From Echria macrotheca (taxonomy: Eukaryota > Ascomycota > Sordariomycetes > Sordariales > Schizotheciaceae), in NCBI GenBank assembly GCA_030411725.1, contig MU839842.1, positions 558,001 to 622,000 of the forward strand: a stretch of DNA of 64,000 nucleotides, given 5' to 3'. Both the position numbers and the translations under genes were made by a program. Shown here piece by piece: positions 45,329 through 59,000 of this stretch (positions within the stretch are counted from its first letter, which is position 1; every line of letters begins with the position of its first letter). The notes below the pieces were generated by a model, which made no database searches, was not told the DNA's origin, and saw only the letters and a list, made by a program, of their open reading frames with translations.

Positions 45329-47311
45329 GGTGCTCAGCGTGCGCGGCGAGAGTCAACAAACGGTGAAAGTTTGCCTCGACACTGGAGGGCATCAACCAAA
45401 GGAAGAGCGCAGTACGGCCCCATATCCAGGAAATAAGAAAGATCTAGGTCAGACGGGTAGATATAAGCCAGATCCGATCCTATATGTGCCCCGCCAGAGC
45501 CTTGTGGGTAGGGAACATGGGATGCCATTTCCGGATGACGTCTCCGGTGCCAGCTCACTGGGAGGCCGCAACCCTGGACACGTTATTTCGCCATGGGTCC
45601 ATTGGTCTGGCAGCAGCAGAGGATCGTCGCGATGGCGGCTGAGCGTCCATGTCGCCGGATCCCCGAGACGTAACCGAGACAGAGAGCAAGGTATCTCTCC
45701 TTTTGACCAGGACAAGCTGGCGGCCAAGACGAGGCGAGCGGCGGTGTCAGAGAAGGGCACGTCGAAAGCAGCCATCCACTAGGCGCTCAGCATGCTGCCG
45801 GGAGCCAGCCCGCTACCCGGAACGGGGATTCGCCGGGGTCAAACCTGCCGGGTAGGGTCAGCACCAGGACAGTGTACAGTACACGGTTTCGAGGCATAGT
45901 CATAGGGGCGTACAGGTAGACTACATGTGGGGGCCTGTGTTACGCGCATGCGAGCCCGTCCGCTGAGCCGGGGAACTGGGCCGGTTGGCAGAAATGACAA
46001 GGCTAACTGAGATGAGCCAAAACGAGAGCGGTTGCCGGCCGGGACGTCGCGCTCGGAAACCCGGGGGACAGCCGCTCGACGAGAGAACGGACGCCTTTTG
46101 TGAGTTGTCGTAAAAATCGGAAGAGCCCTGGTCACCTGCTAGAGTGTGTGCTGCGCGCGTGGCGCCAGAATTTTCGATCTGCGAAAGCGCCCGACGCTGA
46201 GTGATGAGCAGCAACACCGGCGAGCAGTGACGGGCAGGGAGCGGCGAGGGCATCGAGCGCACTCACCGCCGGGGTGTGGGGGACTTTGGTCTGCAATGGT
46301 ACGCATCCATACACAGCGGGGAGACATGGTTCGTCGCGGAGCGCTTCCGGGACCGTTTGCTCCCTGACTCCCACCTTGGAAGGAGGCTGACCTCAGTGAC
46401 ATGGCGGGCAGGCACGATGGTGGCATCGCTGGCCTGGTGGGGCCGATTAAAGGCTCATCCCCTATTGGCTAAAACTGGCGAACATCTGGACGACAAAAGT
46501 TCGCAAACTCATCGAGGAACATCCAGACAAGGCGCACTACAAGGGCGCTCTGCGCTTTGCAGTTGTGCGACGGCCGCGGAAGCGCTCCGGTCTCTCTCCT
46601 TTCCCAATTCTCGGTCAAGCGCGCCATGTGTCGCATCCCATTTCGCGCCGACACCAGAGCCCGCGGGGCACAGTCCGGGGGGTCTGCATCTTCTTCCCCG
46701 TGCCCCACGCCAATTTCGACGTCCACGACACCAGTCACCGCCTCGGCCATCAGATTGAAACCACTGGTATCGTCAATTCACTTTTCTCTTTGATCTACCG
46801 ACTCAAGACTGATGCTGCCTATTACAACTGCAGATTTGGTCCCCTGACCTGTCCCCGCCGCTGTGGCCGGCGTGGGAACAGCCAGGTCTCGACCCTTCCA
46901 TCCCCTCCTCATTCCGCCGCAGTCCGCCTCTTCCATTACTCGGAAAGCCATCTTGGGTCCCCCTCTTTTCCTTTCGGCCCGGAACTCTTCGGCGTATTCG
47001 ACAGAATGAACGGCACCGAGCCATTAACCTAAACGTTCAATGCAACCCTCTTAGAAACTGCCGCCGTCGCCCACCCATCAGCGGCGATGACGGACCCCTG
47101 GACCAAACAGATCGAAATCGTGAAAATGAATGCTGCATGCCGAGCCAGACGCGCCGCTCCAATGTCGTGCAATAAAAAGCAGAAGCGAAAACATTATGTG
47201 CTTCCGCCAAAAGGTGAGATACAAGAAGTTCAAAAATATTAAACCGTCTAGCGCCGCGCGTCGCGACAGAGAATCCACGGCAAATTGGTATCATGACATC
47301 GGGAACCCAGA
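45329..47311. promoter_or_regulatory. Clr5-ankyrin upstream region and Crh gene 3' end
   Basis: Two kb upstream of the Clr5-ankyrin start. Overlapping open frames up to about 160 codons occur, with no motif. The part near 47040-47311 is probably the 3' UTR of the Crh gene. No gene or RNA was recognised. Confidence 0.5.
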
Positions 47312-48799
47312 TCAGAGGAACAGCAGGCCGGCGATGCCCACCACAATCGCAAACGCGCTGGCGCCCAGTGTTCGGTCGACGCTCCGGGGTCCGCCGCTTC
47401 CTCCTGGCTGGTTGCAAGATTGCGAGAAACCGGTCGTCTGGCATCCGGCTGCGCTTCCGGCGCCGCTGCCACCACCGCTGCTGCCACCAGCAGACGTACC
47501 GCCGCCCGGAACCTGACCGGCCGGCTGTCCTCCGCCAGGGATGGAATGGACCGATGCTGACGCGCCGGCTCCGGTCGCGGTCCCGTCATCGTAGTCCATG
47601 TTGGTTCCCGTGGCGCCGAAACTCTTGAGGACCGTCTTCTTGTCGCTATCGACAACCGTGTCGTTGGTCGCGGCGATGTTGTTGTAGTAGTATGACGTCT
47701 TCTTGTTCGTGCCAGGCGGGCTCTGCGCGTTGTAGCACTGCACCGTGATCTCGCCGAACGTCGCAAAGTAGTAGCCGTAAGTCTTGATATCGCCGCCGTT
47801 CCAGTCAATTTCACCTCCTGCCCAATCGATCGTGCCCTTGGCGTTGCTCGCCAATCCACCAGGCCACAGCGAAATCTGCACTCTCGCCGGCGTTTGCGGG
47901 AAAGCCCATTGGTTCGACGTCGCATTCCAGGTTTCCGACTTCTTCTTGGTCCGCCCGACCTGGCCGTCGACCAGCCACTTGATCTCATCCGGTGTCCATT
48001 GGATCTCGTACTCGTGCCAATCGTCAAATGTGTTTGACGAAACGCTGATATTACCAGAGTTGTCGTCTGAAGGAACCACAGTCAGCAAGACCCGGAACTC
48101 CTAGGCGCGCAAGACTTACAGTTGGGAATTCCCTGGAAGTAATAGTTTGTTTGGACTTGGTTGAGATCCACGCCAACCCACTCGAAATCGATTTCGTCCT
48201 TGACATCGCTAAACAGGATGAAAGCCGTGACGACGCCCTTCCCCCTCGACGTCTTGACCTTGGCCTTCACGTTGCCGTACCACATGTATGTCGTCGTGGC
48301 GAGAACTGTGCCGACAGACTTTGGAGGCATCGTGAGCAGCGTGTTCCCGTTGTAGATGGCCGGTTCGCCCTGTCCCACCCAGTCGGCCTCGTTCGGGTCA
48401 CCGAGGTATTTCGATATGTCCCTGTACCGGTCGAGCGAGTCCATCTTGTACGTCTTGTCTTTGCACACCGGCGCCGGCGCGCACGAGTCGAGCGAGAACG
48501 ACATTCGCGGATCGCAACCGCCGAGGCAGAAAGCTCCCACACCGCATTGACCATATTCTGTGATGCAGGTTCCCGATGGTTAGCACGAGCCGCCATAACA
48601 CATAGACCCACTAGCTCGAGGCATCCGGTTGTGGAACCACGCTGTCAAAGGAGACGTAAAACGACCTACGGGAGCAGCACGGCGCCTCTTTCGGGCACTT
48701 CTTGTCCAGAGCACACGAGGGAGGGTCCGCGAGAACGCTGGTCGCGCCGAGCAGGGCGACGCCCAGTGGTATTATCGATCGAATCATGGCCGACGGCAT
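47312..48799 (-). CDS. Crh-type GH16 chitin-glucan transglycosidase, GPI-anchored
   Basis: Three exons: 48799-48670, 48557-48120 and 48066-47312, with introns of 112 nt (GTAGGT donor, CACAG acceptor) and 53 nt (GTAAGT donor), giving 440 aa. A signal peptide is present (IRSIIPLGVALLGATSVLA). A cysteine-rich chitin-binding-like module follows (CPKEAPCCSQYGQCGVGAFC, then GGCDPRMSFSLDSC). The GH16 domain holds the catalytic motif DEIDFE at 164-169, with nucleophile Glu165 and acid/base Glu169. Later strands include WHEYEIQWTPDEIKWLVDG and GGEIDWNGGDIKTYGYYF. The Gly/Ser-rich C-terminus ends in a hydrophobic tail (ASAFAIVVGIAGLLFL) typical of a GPI signal. Crh proteins cross-link chitin to beta-glucan in the cell wall (established in yeast and Aspergillus). 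An alternative in-frame start is MIRS at residue 5. Confidence 0.93.
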
Positions 48800-51158
48800 G
48801 TGAATCTATTCCTAAGTTGATCCGGTTTCTGCTTCTCGCGAGAGTAGCGCCGAGGGGAGGATTTGATAGCGGAGGAAAAAATAGGTCGCCCTTCGTCGGA
48901 GTTGGCCAGGCAGGCAGGACGAAAGAGGTTTGATGCACCTTTTCCGAGTCGAGGCACCCTTGGCGGAGTTGTTTATGCGCAAATCGCTGGCCGCCGAACT
49001 TGCTGGAATGCGGAACCCAATCGGCAAAATAAGTCGGCTTCCAACTCTTTCTCTCGTCCGTCGGATAGACAACACGCGTTCCTGCTGCTAACTTCGGATC
49101 GGCAGGGCTATGTTCGGACTGTTTGCAGCAAAATCGGTCGACTCGTTCGGTCGAGCGCGGTTGGATCTCTCGACAGGTGGAGTGGAGGCGGAGCGAATGC
49201 GTGGGATGACGGATAAGGCAGCGAGTCAGGATAAAAATATAATCAACGAGAGTGACCCCAGAGAAGAACAACGTTAAAAAGCGAGAGTGGAGGCTATAGA
49301 TGGAAGAAGCTCTAGAACCGATCTCCCAGCGAAGAGAGGAGCTCCAGAAAATCACCAACGGCCAAAACGGGGGGGCATTTGGTTGAAAAAAGGAGAGAGT
49401 GGATGGCGGGCGGGTGCGCCTATTTTAGAAGAATCGACCGATGGACACGAAGGGGAGGAAAGGCTAGAACGGCGCTAATCCTGCTTGATCGCGGACTCGA
49501 CAGCACGGACGGGGAAGCGAGAGAGCGGAGCACATCCGGCTGGGAAAACATGACAGGCACCCTGCAGCGTCTGCTCGTGATGGGAGAGGGGAAGTCACTG
49601 AAGTGTGGCACCCAGCGAGCCGGTCGCTTCACAGCCTGACACGTCCAAGCATGTCATCTCGTATATTGGAACTTTGGCCCCATCCTGACTTTGACATCGC
49701 CGAGGTGTGGTTTCCATCTTTGCATTCCTTCCCACCCATCATGCCGCCCGGTAGTAGCTGGATGACGGCCCGGCACAGGGAAATACGGAACCGTACGGCG
49801 TAGACGTCCAACGCTATATAGATGCTGCTTGCATGCGGCGTCCCGTCAATTTAAACATCGATTGCGCCAAGACCTGTGGTGGGTGCGTGGTGTTTCCCCG
49901 GATTGGCACCGGCCCAGGGACGCACTTGGTGGCTTGTTTGGTGCACCGTTTGCGCATCGCGATGACGCCACCTGGAACATCTCAGGCATGCTTCCTTTTT
50001 CGACAATCACTCGCATTCTTGTCCCGAATTCCCCCACAACCCATGCCAAGCGCTCGCCGGTCGCAATCGGCGTGTCCCCCTTTTCTCGTTGCCGGCGAGA
50101 CACCATGACAACCCCACCACTTCATATCGCAAGGCGTCTGTCTCGACCGGCTCAATTGCCGGGCATAAATATCCCAAGTGGCCAAACGCCTCTTCGCGTC
50201 ATGCGTCTCTGTGGTGTCGCCAACTTTTCGTTTGGCCTGTCAATTCGCACAGCACCGCATCTTGCAACACTCTTCTGTGTCACCACACCTAGGTGACATG
50301 ACACACCCCTTCCGGGGACTGGGGCAGAGCACTTACTGTCGCGCTCTTTACCGAGATGGATCGATGATAAAATCTATCTTCTGTAGGAATCAGTCGCGAA
50401 CAAGCCCTGGTGGTTTTGATGGATTTTTAGAGGCACAGGACGAGGTATCAACCGAATTGAAACACAGATCTTTCATACTCGAGCCCACTCCGCTTGGGAC
50501 TTGTCGTACCCATATGGCACCAACCAGCATTCATTTTGATATGAGAGCAACCTTGGAATCACCGACGTGAGGAATAAAGGTCCGATGCCGCAGCACTCCT
50601 ACCGAAGACAACCCAGCGGGGCACTTTCTCTAGTACAAGGAAAATACCTGAAATTCCCGCTATCATCACATATCCCGCCGTATAGCCTCATGAGCCATCC
50701 TCATTCCTGGACAACAGCACCCCATGGATCAACTGAAGTCACCTAGAATCCATCCGTGAAAGAAGGGCTCGAGCGACGAAGCGCCAACCAGCCAAGAAGC
50801 ACACCATATCAAAAACCCGCTGAAATCGGAAATACAGCCAATTCGGAACTGGCAAAGAAAAGTCCTGGAGCTCCATTGATCAGATAATCGGGAGCAACGA
50901 AAACCGTCGGCTACAGGAACGAGATTATTTTTCTGCGCCAAGCGCCGCCGCTGCTGAAATCTGCAAACCCGAGGCTGATAGACAGGTTCCCGGCGCACGG
51001 GGGAACCAAGCAGGATTGTCTGGAAAGTAGAGAAATTACCGCTGCGTTAGAATAGGACCGGGATCCCAAGACGAGGCCGCCGATCTCAGTCGAGGCCGAG
51101 GCTAGTGATCAAGCAAAGCTTTGTGGCGTATCAAATAACAAGGGTTTGGGCCCTGCCA
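48800..51158. promoter_or_regulatory. Crh gene upstream region and Myb gene 3' end
   Basis: About 2.36 kb. It should carry the Crh promoter on the left and the 3' UTR of the Myb/SANT gene on the right. Short frames (for example 49829-50296 on plus) lack features. No RNA gene or repeat was seen. Confidence 0.5.
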
Positions 51159-53043
51159 TTACCGGTTCTTGGACTGAGGGAAGAGCTCTACATGGCGTGT
51201 AAGTGTATGTAACCCGTAGTGGAAAGGGAGCGCTTACCAGGGAAGTGTTCTTTCGCATACTGCTCACAGGCTTTGGCTGGTTTCCCGACTTTATTACCTA
51301 TCACTTTCCACTTGTTGTTCTCGTAATCCTTGATAGCAGTCAAAAGAGCGGCGCTCTGCATCGCGCAATGTGCTTAGCAACCCTGATCAGCAAGTCGGCA
51401 GGAAGATTGAGCATACCTCATTCTCGGCAAACTCAGCATAATGCATATCTTTGTACCAATGCTTCTTGACACTGCCCTCGGTTCTTGCTGGGAAACTCTG
51501 AATCAAGGTTAGCTACCACTGGAGGATCAGACCGGTCTTCGATATCTACCTTAGCAATCTCTGCCCAGCTGCAGCCCGAATCACGCAGAGCCTTCAAGCG
51601 ATGTTCTTCCGCCGGCGTCCATGGTGTATTCGTCCGACTCTTCTTCGCAGGGGGTGCGGGCGCGGCCGAAGACATATCCTCAGCCGCGGCGGGAGCCGGG
51701 GGGGCAACCGGCTGCGGAGCCGGGGCCGGGGCAGCTGGCTGCTGCTGTGGTTGCTGCGGAACCGGTTGTTGAGGGACTTGGGGAGCAGCGGCGGCTTGCG
51801 GGGCTACCTGGGTCGGCTGTTGCTGCTGGTTCGGCGGCGGAGCAGAAACATGCTGAGCCGGATGCTGCGCCGCATGTTGCTGGGCATGTTGGACATGTTG
51901 ATGTTGAACATGTTGCGGATGCTGTTGGGCATGCTGCGGTTGGGTATGCTGCTGATGCTGTTGGGTATGCTGCGGCGCGTGTTGCGTCGCGTGCTGGCCT
52001 GTGTGTTGAGCAGGATGTTGCGCCGGGTGTTGGGATGGATGCTGCGGGTGCGCGGGCGGATGGGAGCCGGGGGCCGGACGCTTCCTGCTCCGGGCGGGTG
52101 CCGGAGCCGGCGCCGGAGTAGGCGTCTGCTGCTGCGGCTGTTGAGCTTGCGGCTGTGGAACGTGCGTCATCGCCGGCTGGACAGGCTGCGGAGCATGGTG
52201 TTGTTGATGTTGGGCATGCTGTGGTTGATGCGGCCTTTGAGGAGTCGGCTGCGGTGCACTCGGATATGGGTAGTCGATACCCTGGGCTTCACGCCGGTTC
52301 AGGTCCGGCTGCTGCGAATAATGGGCTGGGCTGTACCAGGACGAATGGTTAGCAAATGTGTTCTGCGGCGGCTGCTGCTGCAACGGCTGCTGAATCGCCG
52401 GCATCGACGTCGGCTGCTGCGCCCGCCATTGTTGTTGGACGTCGGCTGCCTGCGCTGCCCTCTTCTGCTTCTGCATCGCCGCCACGGACCCGAGACTGGC
52501 GTCGAAAACGGCCTGGGGCACGAAGCACAAGCTTCGACCGCGACAGCACGACGACGACAGCAGCGACAAGGCCCGTGTCGCGGGCTGTCAGGAGCGCGAT
52601 CGATCGACAGTAGCGCTGAGACGGCGCGAAATGGCGACGGGCGGTGCGCGCGTGTTGACGTGTCGGTAGTGAGGTACGGAGGAGGTAGCGGTCAGGTAGT
52701 AGAGGTATACAAGCGGGATGATGTGTGGCCTCGATGTTCTTGGGTTTGGACGTGTGGTTCCTCCTACTCTCCTCCCGTGTTTGCAGGACAAGGCCCAGGA
52801 AGGGAAGAGTACATGGGGTACTGTACATAAATGGGGGGTTCTGGGACAAATGTACAGGTGCCCTTGAGATGGCGGTCGGGGAGGGGGAAAGGTGGTGTGT
52901 CGCGCGGATGATGGCGAGCTACGAAAAGGTACAAGGGAACGAGGTACTCACTGAAGTTCTGGGTGGCTGGTGGAGCTAGCCTGCTGGTAGAGGTACCCCT
53001 CCGGCAAGCCAGTTGCCGCGGGCGCAATCGTCCACTGCTGCAT
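51159..53043 (-). CDS. His/Gln-rich Myb/SANT-domain protein
   Basis: Proposed exons: 53043-52952, about 52531-51550, 51497-51417, 51355-51238 and 51187-51159. The start MQQWTIAPAATGLPEGYLYQ ends at a GTGAGT donor. The first intron is long (about 420 nt) and its acceptor is uncertain; an acceptor at 52532 keeps frame. The body is a long His/Gln/Pro/Ala-rich stretch (repeats such as QHPAQH and QHVQHQHV). The Myb/SANT domain is near the C-terminus: TPWTPAEEHRLKALRDSGCS and WAEIAK, joined by splicing to SFPARTEGSVKKHWYKDMHY. A second SANT-like unit follows: LLTAIKDYENNKWKVIGNKV with GKPAKACEQYAKEHFP. The last intron is optional; without it the protein ends at a TAG at 51188. It is probably a nuclear DNA-binding or chromatin factor; targets are unknown. 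Confidence 0.75.
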
Positions 53044-56000
53044 GGTCTAGAAGATGCGTCAAATTGTGGTTAGCGATCGTTCGCCTGGCGCGGGCATGCA
53101 CGGCTTCAGGATTTGATGCGCGAGAATCGACAACGGCGCTGTCGACGGTGAGGGCGGATGAAATCAAGATGCGCGCCGTTGCTGCTGTGCGGTTGCGAGA
53201 GGCAGCCTCGAAAGACCGTCATCAATCGTGCGCGCTGGCAGCCAAGTTTTTTTTTTGCCCTGGAGCTCGCCCGCACCGCAATTTGGAGAGGCAAGCCCCC
53301 GCAAGACCCGGTCATTTTGCCCTATCAAGCAGGCAAGTGCAGCAAACGCAACCCCCGGGTCGTTCTTGCTCCAGCAGTGCGCATCGTTTCGATCGCGGTT
53401 TTCAATGAAAGAGCGACTGCGTCGCCATAGCGCGGTCGCGACCAAACAGGGGAGCAAATCGGAAAGGTACTTACGGGTCGATTCTGCCAGGACTGCTGCA
53501 TAATAAAACCCCAAGGGCGACAACTGTGGATTGAGGTGTTGGGTTGATGGAAAGGTACTCGCCAGCGATCGAGACACCACAAAGACTTGCGGGCGAATGC
53601 ACGGTACCCGAGTCGTGTACCTCGACCAGAGAGGGAATTGTCGGGGAGGGGGCTGGGGCTGGGGGTCGAGGGGGTGGAGGAAGGATTCTGTGCGCGCGAG
53701 AGCTTCGAGGTGGATCGGGGTTTTGTGTCAACCTTTGAGATCCACAGCTTGCACGCAGCCAGGACACTTTCGGCTGAAGAAGCGGGGTGGCTCAACCCAA
53801 TCCTGAACCTCAGAGAAAAGCTCTTTTTGCCTCGCCGCAAAATTTCGCTTCGCGGCCCGTTTGCGCGCACTTGACGGCCCGCCAAGCTCTTCGATAACCA
53901 ACGAATGCCGTGGCGTGGTCGCGTCGTCTGTCCGCTGATGACTGGAGACCGTCGCTGGATGATGTTGGCTTGCCGATCCGAAATGCACGGAGCGCTCGGC
54001 GTGAGCTCCGGCCTTGCTTCGAGGTTGTGAATGTGGCCTCGATTTCTGTTGGCCGACAGCTTTCAGGATGGTTCAGCTTGACTGGCAATTTCAGGACAGG
54101 GACCTGCCAAACCGGACGACAGAATGGCAGACAGCCGCCAGTGTACGGGCCGCAGGGGATGTGTGGCGCGTGCGAACGATGTGTGGTTGCGCGTCTCGTG
54201 GCGACGAAGCGAAATCTCCAGCAAACAAGGTACTCTACCACAGTAGAGATCGAGCAGCTCCAGAGTCCAGGGCAGTTCCAGATGTCAGGGTTCCCGCACG
54301 TCCATGTGCGACGGTATTGACAAGGGACGGAGAGGAGAAAATAGATACTGATCTGAAGCTCCAGCTTGAGCCCTGTACCTGCCACTAAAGTCACTGCGAG
54401 GTTCAGGGTCGAGAGGTGTTCTGTGCAAGGTCGTCGGAACCTTTCCTGGTCGGAAGAGCTAATAAGCTTGGGAGGACGGCAGCGGCCAAACAAGTGGGCT
54501 CACTCAGCTTCAAGTACCGAAGTATGTATCGCCCCACCATGTGCGCACATTAGTTTATTCGCCCAACACTCACCTCACCGCGATGGATGCAAATCCATCA
54601 TCGACGAGAAACACAATCCATCTCGGCTTGATTCACCTCTCGATTCCGCGGCAACTGCTGCGCATTCAGTCTCCCTTTCTTGTCGAGGATGGGATCTTTC
54701 GAGTCCGACAGAGCTATCCTGGTGGACATCGAGGATTTCCACGCGCCAAGACCAGCTACCTGATTCTGAGCAGGTACTCGCCCGAAAGTACCCTGGCGGG
54801 AAACACTAGCTACCAGCCACCTCTCAAGCACAGACCTCGATCTGTTTGCTGGCCCGTCACGACCTGGCCTCGCCCGCCGTTGACAATGGCATCCCAGGCA
54901 GGCCGGGGGAGTTACTTTGCATGCGTGTACTCTCCACAGACAGGCCAGTACTTCGACATCACGTTCAGCTCCTCCACTCGGCGCGTCGCCGGGAGCGAAT
55001 CCCCAGGCTACCTATTTGATGCCGGCGCGGGTTACCCATCGCGTTCAATTAGCACCGCTGCGACCCATTGCAGTGCTCTTCACACTATCAGCTTCGGCCG
55101 CGCTCGTTCTGGAGAAAGCGGTTTGACTCTGCTTGGAGAGGGCCGCAGAATTGGCCGGCCACCGGTGGGGCTGGGCACTGGCGATGATTTTCCCAGATAA
55201 GCGCGAAGCGAATGTGGGCGCAGCGGCTGGTGGCAGGCGCGCCAAAATTGGAGAAATGGCTGCCTGAGGAAACCCACAGCACCAGACCCCTCGTCGTTGA
55301 GCAGCAATTGTTCGTATCCAGCGGCGAGTGCGGGAAATAGAATAGCCAGCTCTTCTCAGGGCGGCGGAATCACGGTAATTGGGCCTCACTGGCTGTTGCG
55401 GAGAGTGCCAGATGCATGCTCTTGATGTTGTGCTCGTTGCTGTTATTGCCCACCCTCCAACATCGACTTGGGAGTGGCCGGTTCTGGATCCAATTGCAGC
55501 TCTCTCAGGGTCCGCCCACCACCCCGCCAGTTGCCTTCCAGCAAGCTGTGGGCTCCTCCCGCACCGATCGACAAATCAGAGGCGAGAAGAGAGGTCATGT
55601 TCGGAGCATTTTCTGCGTCCACCCGTTAGCCGTATCACGGCTCGTTTGCTGCGTGGCTGAGAAGCCTCTGTGACATCCGTTGCTCTTGTAACTGCTATGC
55701 CCATATGCAAAAGAGCTTCTGGGATGCAAGACATGATCCAGAAAGCCTTCACGTTGTCTCGAATGCATCAGCAGCCAGCCGACGACGTTTGCCTTGATAC
55801 AATTCCTCGCCCGGAACCCCAAAGGTGAAGATTCTAGCAGTTCGTTTCGGATGGTCAGTTGCCATCCGGGTTCCCTGAGAAGTCCTGACATTGTGGAATA
55901 TGTTAAGACGAGCACCAAAGCAACAAGTATGAGATAGTGAAACTCCAAGCAGCGCATTGGCGGGTATGCTATACCTTCCTTCACGGTAGGTGAGTCCATC

Positions 56001-59000
56001 CAGCTACGTGACAGACGGGCCGGCCGGGCCCGGGTCAGAACCAGCAGACGCCGCTTCTCCGAGTCGAGGCTATCGGTAAGCGCCGAGTAGCTCCGTACCC
56101 TTCTCCGAAGGGCCACGGAGTCGGCGGTACCCACTCGCTCACCGATGCCGATCATGTCCCTGTCTGCCGAGCGGGTCCGATCTCACCGGTCACCGTTCGA
56201 GATCGGCTGATGAGGTTGCCGAAAGCCTGGGTTTCGCGCGGGACCCTGTCATAGCGGGCCCGTGCTAGCAGCAACCTCGCAGTCTCGGCCACCAAAGACA
56301 GCATCACCTCCACCGAGAGTACACGGCGAGATCCTGATCACTCATAAGACGCGGTGAGTAGCCAGGAGGAATTGGACCCTCTCTGCCGTTGTCTATAGGA
56401 AGTGGACAACTCCATCAGCCCAGCAACGTGGAGCTGGTCGGGTCTCTCTGTTCAGCATGCCGATCCGTCTTCCGGATGCCGAAGCCAAGCCTGCGCCAAG
56501 CCTCCAACTACCGCGGCGCCTCACGGCTCCCCGGACTTCCAGGGAGCACATACGACCCTCGAAGCATCCCGGGCCGTTCTTCATCTGCTCTCCGCCGAAG
56601 AAAGCGTTGTTTACCAGCTCTCCATGGTGATGATCCCAGTAGCAAGCCGAGATCTCTGTGAAATCACAAACATAACAAACCGTATATGCTGGCCAAAAAA
56701 AGACAAACGCCCGGCACTTTTAAAAACACCATGATCCTCACGCTCGTGTATATATCCGCTGAAAATCGGAACAACACAGAACAAAACGGAACGGGGACAG
56801 AGATAGATGTCCAAAAACCAGGCGGGGTAAAGAAGGGACTGGGCAGCCCGCTCATCACGATGGTTAATGCCGTCAGATCAGACAGAGAGACAGAGGTTTT
56901 GATCTTCCCAGTCGGAGGATTGTCATCTCATCAAGACGCAACGAGACCAGCTGGTTCCGGAGCAGGGAAGTTGGTCGATCACGGTCATGCTAATGGGCCT
57001 GGCTGCAGGGCGGACGCCAAGTTCATGCGTTCTGGTGGTCGGGAGCACTCGCCGTCCAGCAGTATTTCGTGGTTGTTCGGTTGACGTCGTCGTATCCTTT
57101 TGTTGAGAATGGATCCAGGTCTCTGTCAGGCTGGTGCCGATTCGTCACTTCTATGAAGCGTGAAGAGATATACGAGCGATTCCAACGACGATGAATAATC
57201 TCTCGAGAGGGACGGTGATGTTCACGACGACGTGGTGACCTCAACAGAGCGATGCTGAAACGATGCGGGTTCCAGCGCAACAGCACCAGTGACGGGATCG
57301 GTTTGAGAAATCTGGCGGCTCACTCTTTTTCTCATCAAGTGTGGGGCGCCTCGCTTATCGTGCTGTGATGGGATCACCCCTCCCCTCCCTCGACCACCCC
57401 TGCAAGCCCTGGCCCCCCACAAACCCTGCACGACGACCCAGGCCCGGTCCAGCCAGGCGCCTGGACCCTTGGGCCTGTTCCCTGGCTCATGTTCTTTTCT
57501 TGGCATTCGACGATGACAGACGACCTTCCAATGCCGACATTTTGCTGTCTGCCGATTCCTGGATACGACGAGATGAGCGTTCTGGAGATCGGTCCCATCA
57601 GCTTTTTTTCATGGCTCATGCGTTCAGTCATTGCATTCTGCGGAGCGTAACATTGCAGAATGGACTAGCCAAGTTCCGGTCTTGGTCTGGCTAAGGTAGC
57701 TTCCTGGTACGTACTTGGACCTAGCCTGACCATCCAATGTGCCATTGTCGAAGCGCGTATGAATGCATGTTGGAAAGACTGCTCTGCGTTAGCATCCGGG
57801 ACGGTTACATGGTCCGATCTAGCTTCCTAGGTCCAGGTTTCGATTTATGGGTGACATTCCTACCTGCCCAACAGGCGCATCTTGGTTTGATGCCGGGTAC
57901 ATGCCCCTCCCCACTGCTGACGGTGAACCTGTCAAGCTAAATTCGGGTGACACGGGCACTTCGTTGGTTCGAGACTTGGCAGAGCCGTTCGTTCTGGTCT
58001 GAGTTGGACAAGATGGGTCTGCCCTGGTACGTATTTGCTAGTGGTTGATTGATGTGTTGTCAGCTAAACAAGACCGGGGCGGAATGTCCCCGGTTCGACC
58101 GGTCCTCAGCTAACAGACCTCGCCACACTATCCCATAAGTCTCCCCCGCAGATATCACGGTACAGTATCAGGGTGAGTACAGTCCCCCACACAGGGCTGG
58201 GTAGGTACGCACTACACTGTTCGTAGTAACTAGCGCGCCGAGCGGGGAGATAACCGTTCGTGAGTAGTGTACACTATCTGCAGCCGAGAGGTTCGTCCAT
58301 GCTGAATCTCCAGCCAAGAGGGCAGAGAGTGTATCAATAGACTACCTTACTCTCATATCGCCAAAATGTTGTTTTTCAAGCAACTCTTGGGAGCCATCCT
58401 TCATCGGGTTGCTAACCGAGCTGTCCGAGTGTCATTCTGAGCCCAATGCTAGCTGGATCAGATTCTCGTGGAGAAATATCTACATTCGGCGATCTGTGAA
58501 AGAGAACATCCTGTCTTGGTTATGCCCTTTTTATGACAGGGAGCAAAGTCAGGACCGACTGGGGGACCCTCGAGCTCACGGTGATCCGAACAATGCATGC
58601 ACAACAATACCTACCTGGCCTAGTCTTCCTATGCTCGAGCACCACTCGGATCTTCGGGACCGTCTCGCCGTCCCTGCTGTGGAAGTTTTCTAAGATTCTT
58701 CTCCTACCCTAGTGATCCCCGGGTGTCTATGCCTGACTTCGCTGTCTGTCTCTTCTCCGCTTCCCTTGTCCATGTCCCTGCCCTTGCGCCATATGTGATC
58801 TACTCTTCTTATTTCCCTTTTCTACGACTTACATGACGGACGGCGCATCCTCCGGAGGCATGTCATAGCTCGTGGAGTCCCGATTCGCCGTCCTTCTGTC
58901 GTTGTCTTCGCCAAGTCGGCAAACGGAATCGGGGCGCGGGAGTGCTAGCCAGCCGAGATTTTAGGAGATCCGAAAACTTAGCCATCACGTAGGCTGGTCT

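Noticed and set aside
51601..52830. 409-codon plus-strand Leu/Arg-rich frame
   Set aside because: Antisense shadow of the His/Gln-rich repeat of the Myb/SANT gene; the sense strand contains real SANT motifs joined by introns.
55595..56155. 186-codon minus-strand frame with a hydrophobic segment
   Set aside because: A possible membrane-like stretch (LILVALVLVLTYS) is present, but there is no homology signature, flanking exons or promoter evidence; not enough to call a gene.
58085..58100. GGTTCGACC resembling a tRNA B box
   Set aside because: No matching acceptor or D-arm could be found around it.
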